From an uncultured Eubacteriales bacterium (GTDB lineage Bacteria > Bacillota > Clostridia > Oscillospirales > CAG-272), in NCBI GenBank assembly GCA_900549725.1, contig URPL01000033.1, positions 1-17,730 on the forward strand: a stretch of DNA of 17,730 nucleotides, read 5' to 3'. The notes under the pieces are model-generated. The model worked only from the letters and a program-made list of their open reading frames with translations. It was not told where the DNA came from and did not search any database. The position numbers and the translations under genes are program-made. This document shows, one piece after another, positions 5,090 to 11,792 of the stretch. The stretch's first letter is position 1. Each line of letters starts with the position of its first letter.

Positions 5090-7287
5090 ACGGAAAGCTC
5101 TCCTTTCGGGGTCAAAATGCGGCAATGCGGCTCGTTTACGGCGCCCGGCAGCGAAAAGCCTTCGCCCTCTTCGGCTCGGATACCGCACAGATATGCCATA
5201 TAAAAATAAGCAGGGTAGGCGGCGCTTCCGCAGCAAAGCGCGCCTGCATTCGCAAAGGCGCTTGCGCCGTCTTCCGTTTCATAAAAAGTAGTGGCGCCGG
5301 AAAACAGCATATTGCCGAATTTTTCGGCAATGTCGGAGAAAACATAGGTGCCCCATGCTTCACCCTGCTGCAAAAGCGCCTCATATTTGAAAAAGGCGGA
5401 GGTGAGGGTGCAGGGAATGAGCATGCCTTGGGTGAGCTTGTGCCGCAGCGCCTGCGCTTCCTCTCCATGCGCACATCCCGCGAGAAGGGCCAGGCTTTGC
5501 GTCAGCTCGCACATATGAGAGCAGACGCCGCTGCGATAAAATGTGAAATACAGCCCTTTTTCCGCATCGAAAAAGGTGCGGCGGATATTTTCGTTGAGCT
5601 GTTTTTTTGTGCCGAGATAATACTCTGCTTCCTGCGGGCGCCCGCAGGCACGGTACAGCGCTGCCAAGGAGGAAAGCGCTATGGAAAGCAGGGCATTGAG
5701 CGGGCAATCATACCGCCCGCGCAGCGAATCTTCCGTATCCTTAGCGCCGCTGAGGCCGCTTTGCCAATCATAAAAGTGAAACACGCCCTTTTCAAAAAAG
5801 GCATCTGCCAGCCCCTCTTTGTTTGCCGCACGGCCGAGAATCGCTTCGGTGGCGCGCTTGGCTTCGTAGAGCAGCTCCGCGGCAAGGGCGATGTCGCCGC
5901 TGTGGCGAACATATTGTTCCAAGGCGATGACAAAGCGGCAGTTATCCGCGGGAATAAAATAGTCGGCGCGCCCACAGGGGCAGGGGGAAAGAAAATCGTC
6001 CTCGGAGAGGCTGTGCGCCATTTGCCGCAGCGCGGCAGCGCTTTGGCGATATTCGCCGAACACATAATATCCGCAGAGCATTTGCATCGCGGCATCGGCG
6101 ATATTCATGCCGCCTTCTCGATAGGGGGCATATTCATAGCCGTCATGCAGGCAGAGCGTGAGCGTTGTGCGGCAGGTATCATAAATTTTCCGGTGCAAAA
6201 GATCATTGCAGGAAAAGGAGGGAATTTCGCTGAGCGGATAGTCATAGCGGTGCAGCCCGGCATAGCGCAGCGTGCAGCGGTCGGCATAAATATGCAGCGC
6301 GAGATAGCGGCAACACAGGCGCACAAAGGGAAAAAGCATGCGGTTTGCACCGCGGTTGCCTTGCAGAGAGAATGCAAAATTGCACTTTCCGACGGCGCAG
6401 CGCACGCGCAGATCCTCCAAATGCTCTCCCCAGCCGACGAGAATACGGGCGCTTTCCGCAAGCTCCAAATCCAGCGAGAAATAGCCGCTTTGAATCTGCT
6501 CGCAGTCAAGCAGAATATAAATGCCGTCAAACCCGCTTGCATAATGCCCGGCATCAAAGGTAAAACCGGGTTGGTCGGGCACGCTTTGCGGCGGCAGATG
6601 GCCCCCGGTCATATCCCAAAAAGCGCGGGGGGATAAAAATGCGGTCTGCATTTTTTCGGCAGGCGTTGTTTTTTCAATATTATCATCTTTAAAAATACCC
6701 TGGCTGAGAATCACGGCGCGGCATTTGCCTCCATCGGTGCAGCGCTCGGTCGGGCGGCGGTGGCTCGGCAGGGGCAGATCGATGAGATCGGAATCAAAAT
6801 AAGGCGCGGTGCTTTCCTCTTTGGTGAAGTCGTAGTGAAACGAAAACCCCTTTTCCTGCGAAAACAGAGGCATCTCCCCGCTTTTGTAGTAAGGGCAAAG
6901 GCGAACTTTTGTCTCTTTTGATGAGATGCAGAAAAGCTCCTTGTCGCTGAACAGCTCAAACAGCAGGGCACAGGGCTCACGGCGCATGGAGGTAAAATCG
7001 GCGCCGGCACCGTATACCACGATGCGCATGGTGTTTTCTCCGGATTTCAAATAGCGACGCAGCTCAATGCGGTCATAGCAGATATCGCCCGCGGCATACG
7101 GCGCCTGTCCAAACCCGGCAAGCGCATCGTTGACATAGACGGCATAGTTGTTGCGGGCGCACAGGTAAAGCGCATAGGAGGAAGCAAGCGCGCCGAGGCG
7201 AAAGGTCTCGGAAAATTCGAGATATAAATTCGGAATGAAGCGATGGCTTGCCGCCGTAATCCATTTGCCGCGGGAAAACAGTTCCAT
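5086..7287 (-). CDS. GH78-like glycoside hydrolase (alpha-L-rhamnosidase-like, six-hairpin fold)
   Basis: A 733-residue protein without a signal peptide, so probably cytoplasmic. Residues about 1-350 look like beta-sandwich domains (YAVYVNDALAGFGQAPY is typical of the N-terminal rhamnosidase domain). The (alpha/alpha)6 catalytic part follows, with YEYAPYREGGMNIADAAMQ near residue 385, which lines up with the GH78 'DCPxREr.gW.gDa' block (Arg-Glu and Asp kept, Cys-Pro changed to Ala-Pro), and GATTFYETEDG near residue 663, matching the conserved GATTxxE. GH78 enzymes remove terminal rhamnose from glycans or plant glycosides by inversion. Sequence drift from the consensus means the real sugar could differ. 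ATG 7287 has AGGAGG 9 bases upstream. It is first in a two-gene operon with the QueG-like gene, an unusual partner. Confidence 0.75.
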   Translation of the reverse strand: MELFSRGKWITAASHRFIPNLYLEFSETFRLGALASSYALYLCARNNYAVYVNDALAGFGQAPYAAGDICYDRIELRRYLKSGENTMRIVVYGAGADFTSMRREPCALLFELFSDKELFCISSKETKVRLCPYYKSGEMPLFSQEKGFSFHYDFTKEESTAPYFDSDLIDLPLPSHRRPTERCTDGGKCRAVILSQGIFKDDNIEKTTPAEKMQTAFLSPRAFWDMTGGHLPPQSVPDQPGFTFDAGHYASGFDGIYILLDCEQIQSGYFSLDLELAESARILVGWGEHLEDLRVRCAVGKCNFAFSLQGNRGANRMLFPFVRLCCRYLALHIYADRCTLRYAGLHRYDYPLSEIPSFSCNDLLHRKIYDTCRTTLTLCLHDGYEYAPYREGGMNIADAAMQMLCGYYVFGEYRQSAAALRQMAHSLSEDDFLSPCPCGRADYFIPADNCRFVIALEQYVRHSGDIALAAELLYEAKRATEAILGRAANKEGLADAFFEKGVFHFYDWQSGLSGAKDTEDSLRGRYDCPLNALLSIALSSLAALYRACGRPQEAEYYLGTKKQLNENIRRTFFDAEKGLYFTFYRSGVCSHMCELTQSLALLAGCAHGEEAQALRHKLTQGMLIPCTLTSAFFKYEALLQQGEAWGTYVFSDIAEKFGNMLFSGATTFYETEDGASAFANAGALCCGSAAYPAYFYMAYLCGIRAEEGEGFSLPGAVNEPHCRILTPKGELSV

Positions 7288-7332
7288 GGTGCGCTACCTC
7301 CTGTTTTGTGTCGGATTGGCTTTGTTCGCCTT

Positions 7333-7361
7333 ATTGTATCATATTTTTCGCGGGATTTCCA
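7333..7361 (-). promoter_or_regulatory. Promoter of the GH78-like/QueG-like operon
   Basis: On the minus strand an extended -10, TGATACAAT (TACAAT at 7338-7333), with a weak -35 TGGAAA 17 bp upstream. It lies about 45 bases before the ATG of the GH78-like gene. Confidence 0.5.
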
Positions 7362-7389
7362 CAACGAAAACGCTTTTTTTGAAAAATGA

Positions 7390-7418
7390 TATACAAATTG
7401 AAAAAGATACGGTATAAT
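7390..7418 (+). promoter_or_regulatory. Promoter of the small hypothetical gene
   Basis: TATACA (7390-7395), a 17-bp spacer and a perfect TATAAT (7413-7418). The -10 lies inside the upstream extension of the reading frame, which supports the later start at 7443. Confidence 0.6.
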
Positions 7419-7442
7419 AAAGAAAGGGAGAAAAAAAGAAAA

Positions 7443-7787
7443 ATGAAAATGTTTGAGAAACTGCGGGAAAAGCTGATACCGAAAAACCAAAATTCGCGGG
7501 CATACCGCATGCAGTTTGCGCGCTCGCTGCACGGCAAAAGCATTCGTTATGTCACCGAACGGGACGAAAATGCCAAAGAACATGTGATAGGACATCGTGG
7601 CTCCGTATCGCTGCGCGACGGGGATCTGCTCGTTTTTTCGGACGGCGAAATTATTTTTCGAGCCGATGCAAAGGCTGTTTTATATAGCCCGCTGATGAGC
7701 CTGGACGGCGTGATTCTGAGCGGGCCAGACCGTATCACGGGGAAGGAGCGCACGGTGGTTGTTTACTATCTTTACTACCGCAAATAG
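7443..7787 (+). CDS. Conserved small hypothetical protein
   Basis: A 114-residue soluble protein starting MKMFEKLREKLIPKNQ. It has a basic N-terminal helix and then a beta-rich body (SIRYVTERDE, HVIGHRGSVSLRDGDLLVFS, IIFRADAKAV, VILSGPD, ERTVVVYYLYYRK). I recall similar short proteins in clostridial genomes but know no function. The start at 7443 is preferred over 7386 because a perfect TATAAT lies at 7413-7418, inside the longer frame, and GGGAG lies 12 bases before 7443. It sits between the divergent GH78-like gene and yajC; yajC has its own promoter, so the two are not obviously one operon. No membrane segment or catalytic motif is visible. Confidence 0.75.
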   Translation: MKMFEKLREKLIPKNQNSRAYRMQFARSLHGKSIRYVTERDENAKEHVIGHRGSVSLRDGDLLVFSDGEIIFRADAKAVLYSPLMSLDGVILSGPDRITGKERTVVVYYLYYRK

Positions 7788-7815
7788 GTGCACGGGAAAA
7801 ATTTCAAAAGAGCTA

Positions 7816-7844
7816 TTGCAATCCCCTGCGCGATTTGGTATAAT
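7816..7844 (+). promoter_or_regulatory. Promoter of yajC
   Basis: TTGCAA (7816-7821), a 17-bp spacer and TATAAT (7839-7844), 45 bases before the yajC ATG. Confidence 0.78.
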
Positions 7845-7889
7845 TGACGCAGCGGTTTTATGAAATGATAAATAACGGAGGAAAACGAA

Positions 7890-8216
7890 ATGATGTTTTT
7901 GGAAAGTGCTGCCGCAAGCCAGTCCGGCGGCTTCAATGTACAGTCGCTTTTGACCTTTTTGCCCCTGGTTCTGATTCTTGTTTTGATGTATTTTCTGATG
8001 ATTCGCCCGCAGAGAAAGCAGGAGAAGAAAATGCAGGAGGCGCTGAACAATCTCGCTGTCGGTGATGAGGTCACCACAAAGGGCGGCATTATCGGCAAGG
8101 TTGTCAGCATTAAGGATGAGACCTTTGTGCTGGAAACAACGCATGACCGAACCCGCATCCGCTTTTTGCGCAGTGCGATCGGCTCGATCGATGTCAAGGC
8201 AGAAGACGCACAGTAA
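7890..8216 (+). CDS. yajC: Preprotein translocase subunit YajC
   Basis: A 108-residue protein with the full YajC pattern: a short Ala/Ser/Gly-rich N-terminus, one transmembrane helix at about residues 19-38 (LLTFLPLVLILVLMYFLMI), the hallmark RPQRKQEKKMQE directly after it, and a small beta domain (LAVGDEVTTKGGIIGKVVSI, FVLET). YajC joins SecD-SecF at the SecYEG channel in the cytoplasmic membrane; no secDF is in this window. The start is ATG 7890, with CGGAGG 8 bases upstream; a second ATG follows directly and could also serve. It has its own promoter and is followed by a strong terminator that overlaps the start of the next gene. Confidence 0.97.
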   Translation: MMFLESAAASQSGGFNVQSLLTFLPLVLILVLMYFLMIRPQRKQEKKMQEALNNLAVGDEVTTKGGIIGKVVSIKDETFVLETTHDRTRIRFLRSAIGSIDVKAEDAQ

Positions 8217-8230
8217 ACCCGGAATAGCTT

Positions 8231-8279
8231 TCCCCTTTGCCGCATAGAGTATAGCACTATGCAGCAAAGGGGATTTTTT
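8231..8279 (+). terminator. yajC terminator overlapping the ribosome binding site of the next gene
   Basis: TCCCCTTTGC (8231-8240) pairs perfectly with GCAAAGGGGA (8264-8273), and inside it GCATAG (8242-8247) pairs with CTATGC (8257-8262), separated by one C/A mismatch, with a 9-base loop. Six T follow (8274-8279), and the next base is the A of the downstream ATG at 8280. AAGGGGA, the only ribosome binding site for that gene, is the 3' arm of the stem. Confidence 0.9.
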
Positions 8280-8750
8280 ATGAATCGGATCGGAAAGAGC
8301 CATACACATTCGCGCGCGGCGGGGCAGGGGGCAGGCGCAATGCCGCTTCTTTACGGGGTGATTGCCTTGCTTTGCGTGTTTTGTGTTCTTTGGGCGGGGG
8401 CATCACTGCTTGTTTCTCTTTGGAAGGATCCGCTTTTGCTTTTGCCGCATGCAGCGCACTTGGTGATGCTGTTGACTGCTTTTTTCGGAAGCTTGCTGTT
8501 TGCGCGCAAGCTGTTTGCGCGCAAGGTCGGAAAAAACGGGGCGCTTTGCGGGCTGCTCGGCGCAGGGGTGTTCTGCCTTTTGATCCTGCTGCTCTCCGTG
8601 ACGGTGGGGGCGGGGCAAAAAGTGAATTTCGGGCAGCGCGTTTTATGGCTGGGGCTCTCAATTGCCGCAGGGGTACTCGGCGGGATGCTGGGGGCGCGCA
8701 AAAAGCAAAAGAAGGACCCGAAAAAGGTTTTGAAAAAGCACAGGCACTGA
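8280..8750 (+). CDS. TIGR04086-type four-helix membrane protein
   Basis: A 156-residue integral membrane protein with about four hydrophobic helices (residues ~22-47, 54-77, 87-109, 120-138) and a Lys/Arg-rich cytoplasmic tail (KKQKKDPKKVLKKHRH). Glycines crowd the fourth helix (SIAAGVLGGMLGA). Its size, topology and position after yajC match the TIGR04086 family of uncharacterised Firmicute membrane proteins; the function is unknown. ATG 8280 is chosen because AAGGGGA is 6-7 bases upstream; the ATG at 8259 lies inside the hairpin and has no ribosome binding site. Expression must deal with a terminator whose T-run ends at the start codon, so it is probably made at a low level by read-through of yajC RNA or under regulation. 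An exact 15-bp tandem repeat doubles LFARK at residues 73-82. Confidence 0.78.
   Translation: MNRIGKSHTHSRAAGQGAGAMPLLYGVIALLCVFCVLWAGASLLVSLWKDPLLLLPHAAHLVMLLTAFFGSLLFARKLFARKVGKNGALCGLLGAGVFCLLILLLSVTVGAGQKVNFGQRVLWLGLSIAAGVLGGMLGARKKQKKDPKKVLKKHRH
8496..8525 (+). repeat. Exact in-frame 15-bp tandem duplication
   Basis: CTGTTTGCGCGCAAG occurs twice back to back (8496-8510 and 8511-8525) and encodes LFARK twice in the loop between helices 2 and 3 of the membrane protein. Exact identity suggests a recent slippage event. Confidence 0.85.
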
Positions 8751-8753
8751 AAA

Positions 8754-8784
8754 ATCGCCTGCCGTTTGCCCGACGGCAGGCGAT
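8754..8784. terminator. Bidirectional terminator between convergent genes
   Basis: A perfect 12-bp stem (ATCGCCTGCCGT at 8754-8765 with ACGGCAGGCGAT at 8773-8784) and a 7-base loop. T-rich tails lie on both sides: GCTTTATTTT on the plus strand and TTTTTC on the minus strand. It serves the membrane protein gene ending at 8750 and the MFS gene ending at 8788. Confidence 0.9.
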
Positions 8785-8787
8785 GCT

Positions 8788-9981
8788 TTATTTTGCTTTT
8801 TGTTTTTGACAAAGGAGGGTGCACACAAGCAGCGAAACAAACATAAGAATCGGGAAAATAATCGCCGCCAGGGTGCCAAGACGCAGATTATCGCCGCACA
8901 GGGAGGAGACAAAGCCCGAAAAGCTCGGGCCGACCGAGCAGCCGAGATCTCCCGCGAGCGCCAGATAGGCAAACATCGCCGTGGAGCCGCCTTGCATGGC
9001 GGCAGAGGCGCGGGAAAAGCTGCCGGGCCACATAATGCCGACGGAAAAGCCGCAAAGTGCGCAGCCGAACAACCCGACGACGGGGGACGGGATCAGAGCG
9101 ATCCATAAATACGAGGCGATGCAAAGCAGGCAGGAAATTTGCATAAAGCGGTCAAGATTGATGCGGCTGCCGAACTTGCCGTAGATCGTGCGGGAAATTC
9201 CCATGAGTGCCGCGAATGCCATCGGCCCTGCCAAATCCCCGACGGTTTTGGAAACGCCGAGCCCCTTTTCCGCAAAGGCGGATGCCCATTGGCTGACTGA
9301 TTGCTCGCTTGCTCCGGCGCACAGCATCATTAAAAGCAATACCCAAAACAGGCGATTTGCAAACAGCGTGCGCAGAGAATAGCGCGTGCCCTGCTCGGGG
9401 TCGGGGCAGTACAGAGGCGCCGTTTGAAACAAGATCAGATTGCAAATCGGGACCAGCGCCCAGCACAGCGCAAGAATGCGCCAGTTTGTAATGCCAAACA
9501 GCGTGAAAAACAGCGTGGAGAGCAGCACCACGCCGACCTGCCCCCAGCAATAAAACGAATGCAGCAGGCTCATGGCGCTTTCTTTGTTGTCGGTGGGGCA
9601 GTTTTCAATGATTGGGCTGACCAAAACCTCCAAAAGCCCGCCGCCGACGGCATAGAAAAATACGGCGATGAGCAGCCCGAGAAACGGATCCTTGCAAAGA
9701 TCCGGCAAAAAGGCAAGCAGGATAAGCCCCAGCGCTGCGCAGATGTGCGCTGCTGCGATGCTGATGCGGTAGCCGATTTTATCGACCAGGTTTGCGCTGA
9801 CGAAATCCACAATCAACTGAATCAAAAAATTGATTGTGATCAGCAGCGTGATCTTGGAAAGCGGAACGGAATAGCTTTTTTGAAAGGTGACAAACAAAAG
9901 CGGGGCGAAATTATTGACGATTGCCTGCACGATATAGCCGATAAAGCAGGCGTACATGGTTTTGCGGTAATTCGGTTTCAT
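8788..9981 (-). CDS. Major facilitator superfamily (MFS) transporter
   Basis: A 397-residue integral membrane protein with about 12 hydrophobic helices in two halves. The loop after helix 2 reads NLVDKIGYRIS, the MFS motif-A region, and a related loop in the second half reads YGKFGSRI. The layout resembles sugar/FucP-like carriers (VNNFAPLLFVTF at the start, GGGLLEVLVSPIIENCPTDNKESAMSLLHSFYCWG after helix 4), but the substrate cannot be told. ATG 9981 is preferred over the longer frame (10101), which would run into mreB without membrane character; AAGGAG lies about 13 bases upstream and overlaps the mreB stop. It is last in the run recD2-comF-mreB-MFS and ends at the shared terminator 8754-8784. 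Confidence 0.88.
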   Translation of the reverse strand: MKPNYRKTMYACFIGYIVQAIVNNFAPLLFVTFQKSYSVPLSKITLLITINFLIQLIVDFVSANLVDKIGYRISIAAAHICAALGLILLAFLPDLCKDPFLGLLIAVFFYAVGGGLLEVLVSPIIENCPTDNKESAMSLLHSFYCWGQVGVVLLSTLFFTLFGITNWRILALCWALVPICNLILFQTAPLYCPDPEQGTRYSLRTLFANRLFWVLLLMMLCAGASEQSVSQWASAFAEKGLGVSKTVGDLAGPMAFAALMGISRTIYGKFGSRINLDRFMQISCLLCIASYLWIALIPSPVVGLFGCALCGFSVGIMWPGSFSRASAAMQGGSTAMFAYLALAGDLGCSVGPSFSGFVSSLCGDNLRLGTLAAIIFPILMFVSLLVCTLLCQKQKAK

Positions 9982-9998
9982 AAAAAAGCGGGGTCTCC

Positions 9999-11024
9999 TT
10001 ATCGTTTGGAACGGCGGAAGGTCGCGGAGCGAACCTCGGGCAGCGGCGCATTGTGAAGCGCCTTCAGCGTCAGATAATTGCCGCAGCCGACGGCGACGCA
10101 TTCCAGAGCATTTTCCGCAACCCTGGTTTCAATGCCGGTGGCTTTTGCGATGAGTTTATCCATGCCGACAAGCAGGCTTCCGCCCCCGGTGAGAATGATT
10201 CCGTTTTTGGAGATATCGTCGATCAGAGCGGGCGGCGTTTTTTCAAGCACGCTGCAAACCGCGCCTGCAATCGCCGTGACGGGCTCCTCCAGCGCTTCCT
10301 TCATTTCTTTAGAGGTAACGATCACGGCTTTTGGCAGCCCTTCCACAAGGCACTTCCCGCGCACCTCCATAGAGCGGGCTTCGGAGGAGGTGATGGTGCC
10401 GATCTGCATTTTGATCTCGTTTGCCGTGCGTTCGCCGACGGCGAGATTATTGTGGCGGCGCAGGTAGCGCACGATTGCCTCTGTCATATCGTCACCGGCA
10501 ACGCGCAGACATTCGCTTGCAACGATGGACTCCCGTGCGATGACGGCAATATCCGTTGTTCCGCCGCCGATATCGACGATCATATGCCCTGCCGCATCGC
10601 AAATATCAATGCCGACGCCGATGGCAGCCGCCATCGGCTCCTCGATCAGATATGTTTTGCGCGCTCCTGCGTTGACGGCTGCATCGACCACGGCGCGCTC
10701 CTCCACCTCCGTAATTCCGACGGGAACGCAGATCACAACCACCGGCTTTGTCACCATGCTGCCGCAGGCGCGCCGCACAAAAAGGCTGAGCATTTTCAGT
10801 GTGTCGCCGTGACGGTTGATTACGCCGCTTTGCATGGGGTGCACCGTTTCAATGCCGTTTGGCGTGCGGCCGATCATATCGTATGCCTCGCGCCCGGCTT
10901 TCAAAATTTTCCCCGTGGAGCTTTCCTTGCATAAAATGCTCGGCTCATTTAGGACAATACCGCGCCCCTTCGCATAGATCACAACCGAGGAGGTGCCGAG
11001 ATCCACACCGAGATATCTTGCCAT
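9999..11024 (-). CDS. mreB: Rod shape-determining protein, MreB/Mbl family
   Basis: A 341-residue bacterial actin. Phosphate-1 motif GVDLGTSSVVIY is at residues 6-17, phosphate-2 DIGGGTTDIAVI near 149-160, and the adenosine motif GIILTGGGSLLVGMD near 274-288; the EEPMAAAIG block is present. Length and motifs fit the MreB/Mbl/MreBH group, which polymerises under the membrane and guides lateral wall synthesis. There is no mreC or mreD next to it, so it may be an Mbl- or MreBH-type paralog instead of the mreBCD copy. The start at 11024 has CGGAAGAAAG upstream. It lies 21 bases after comF and 17 bases before the MFS gene, so co-transcription is likely. Confidence 0.93.
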   Translation of the reverse strand: MARYLGVDLGTSSVVIYAKGRGIVLNEPSILCKESSTGKILKAGREAYDMIGRTPNGIETVHPMQSGVINRHGDTLKMLSLFVRRACGSMVTKPVVVICVPVGITEVEERAVVDAAVNAGARKTYLIEEPMAAAIGVGIDICDAAGHMIVDIGGGTTDIAVIARESIVASECLRVAGDDMTEAIVRYLRRHNNLAVGERTANEIKMQIGTITSSEARSMEVRGKCLVEGLPKAVIVTSKEMKEALEEPVTAIAGAVCSVLEKTPPALIDDISKNGIILTGGGSLLVGMDKLIAKATGIETRVAENALECVAVGCGNYLTLKALHNAPLPEVRSATFRRSKR

Positions 11025-11045
11025 AGCTTTCTTCCGTGCCCTGCA

Positions 11046-11792
11046 TCAGCACAGGGCTCCTTTCCGATAGAGATAGGTTTTCCCGAAGGTCAAAACCGTG
11101 ATGCTGCGCGCACCCGCCGCGTGCAAAAGTGCAGCGCAGGCGCGGCAGGATGCGCCGGTTGTTAAAATATCGTCGACCAGGACGATATCGCGCCCGCGAA
11201 TGCGCTGCTTGACAAACGGACGCAGGCGATATGTCTTTTTCGCATTTTCAAGGCGCTGTGCGCCGTGCAGTTTTTTCTGTTCATCGGCGCCGTATGTGCG
11301 CCGCAGTGCCCGAAAAACGGTTGCGCCGCATTGCTTTTTCAAGGCTTTGGCAAGAGAATAGGCGCTGTCAATACCTGTTCTTCGGGAGCGTTCCGACGGT
11401 GCCAGCGGAATCAACAGCAGCGAGCTTGTCGAAATGCCCCGCACAGCACAGTCCATTTGCAGCGCTTTTGCCATTCTTTGCGCGCACAGTGCCGCGGCAT
11501 CGGCGTTTTGCCTGCGCTTGAGAGAGAGCACAATTCCCGTAATCACGCCGGGCAGATAGGCGCATGTGTGCAAATAGGCGCGGACATATCGGCTGGAATA
11601 GCGCGGCAGGCAGCGGCAATCAAGATCGGGCCTGTTGCACAGGGGGCATCCGAAATTTTCGGTATGCAGGAAATTTGCATGGCAGATGGGGCAAAGCCCT
11701 GCGGATGCGTCCCCGTCAAGCAGCGTGCCGCAGCCGGCACAGCGCGGCGGAAACAAAAGCGCTTTGATGCGCCGCCAAAGCTTATGCTTCAT
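11046..11792 (-). CDS. comF: ComF family phosphoribosyltransferase-like protein (ComFC)
   Basis: A 248-residue protein. The N-terminus has the ComF zinc-ribbon cysteines: C18xxC21 in PPRCAGCG, CPIC near residues 34-37, and GCPLCN plus DCRC near 49-61. The C-terminal half is a phosphoribosyltransferase fold with IPLAPSERSRRTGID-SA and the PRPP loop VLVDDILTTGAS near 206-217, then LLHAAGARSITVLTFGKT. ComFC is needed for DNA uptake in competent bacteria and may act in DNA repair or recombination elsewhere. It overlaps the end of recD2 by 11 bases, so the two are translationally linked; the pairing with a RecD2 helicase fits a DNA-handling role. Confidence 0.93.
   Translation of the reverse strand: MKHKLWRRIKALLFPPRCAGCGTLLDGDASAGLCPICHANFLHTENFGCPLCNRPDLDCRCLPRYSSRYVRAYLHTCAYLPGVITGIVLSLKRRQNADAAALCAQRMAKALQMDCAVRGISTSSLLLIPLAPSERSRRTGIDSAYSLAKALKKQCGATVFRALRRTYGADEQKKLHGAQRLENAKKTYRLRPFVKQRIRGRDIVLVDDILTTGASCRACAALLHAAGARSITVLTFGKTYLYRKGALC

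Noticed and set aside
5090..5236. N-terminal extension of the QueG-like protein
   Set aside because: It lies in the GH78-like coding sequence; the ATGA overlap and ribosome binding site fit the start at 5089.
5125..6636. Long plus-strand open frame (503 codons) opposite the GH78-like gene
   Set aside because: It is antisense to a gene with clear GH78 motifs, has no domain of its own, and reflects low stop-codon frequency in GC-rich DNA. The same applies to plus-strand frames opposite recD2 (12292-13383), mreB (10053-10934) and metK (14310-15446).
9982..10101. N-terminal extension of the MFS transporter
   Set aside because: It overlaps the end of mreB, is hydrophilic and Arg-rich, and a usable ribosome binding site precedes the ATG at 9981.
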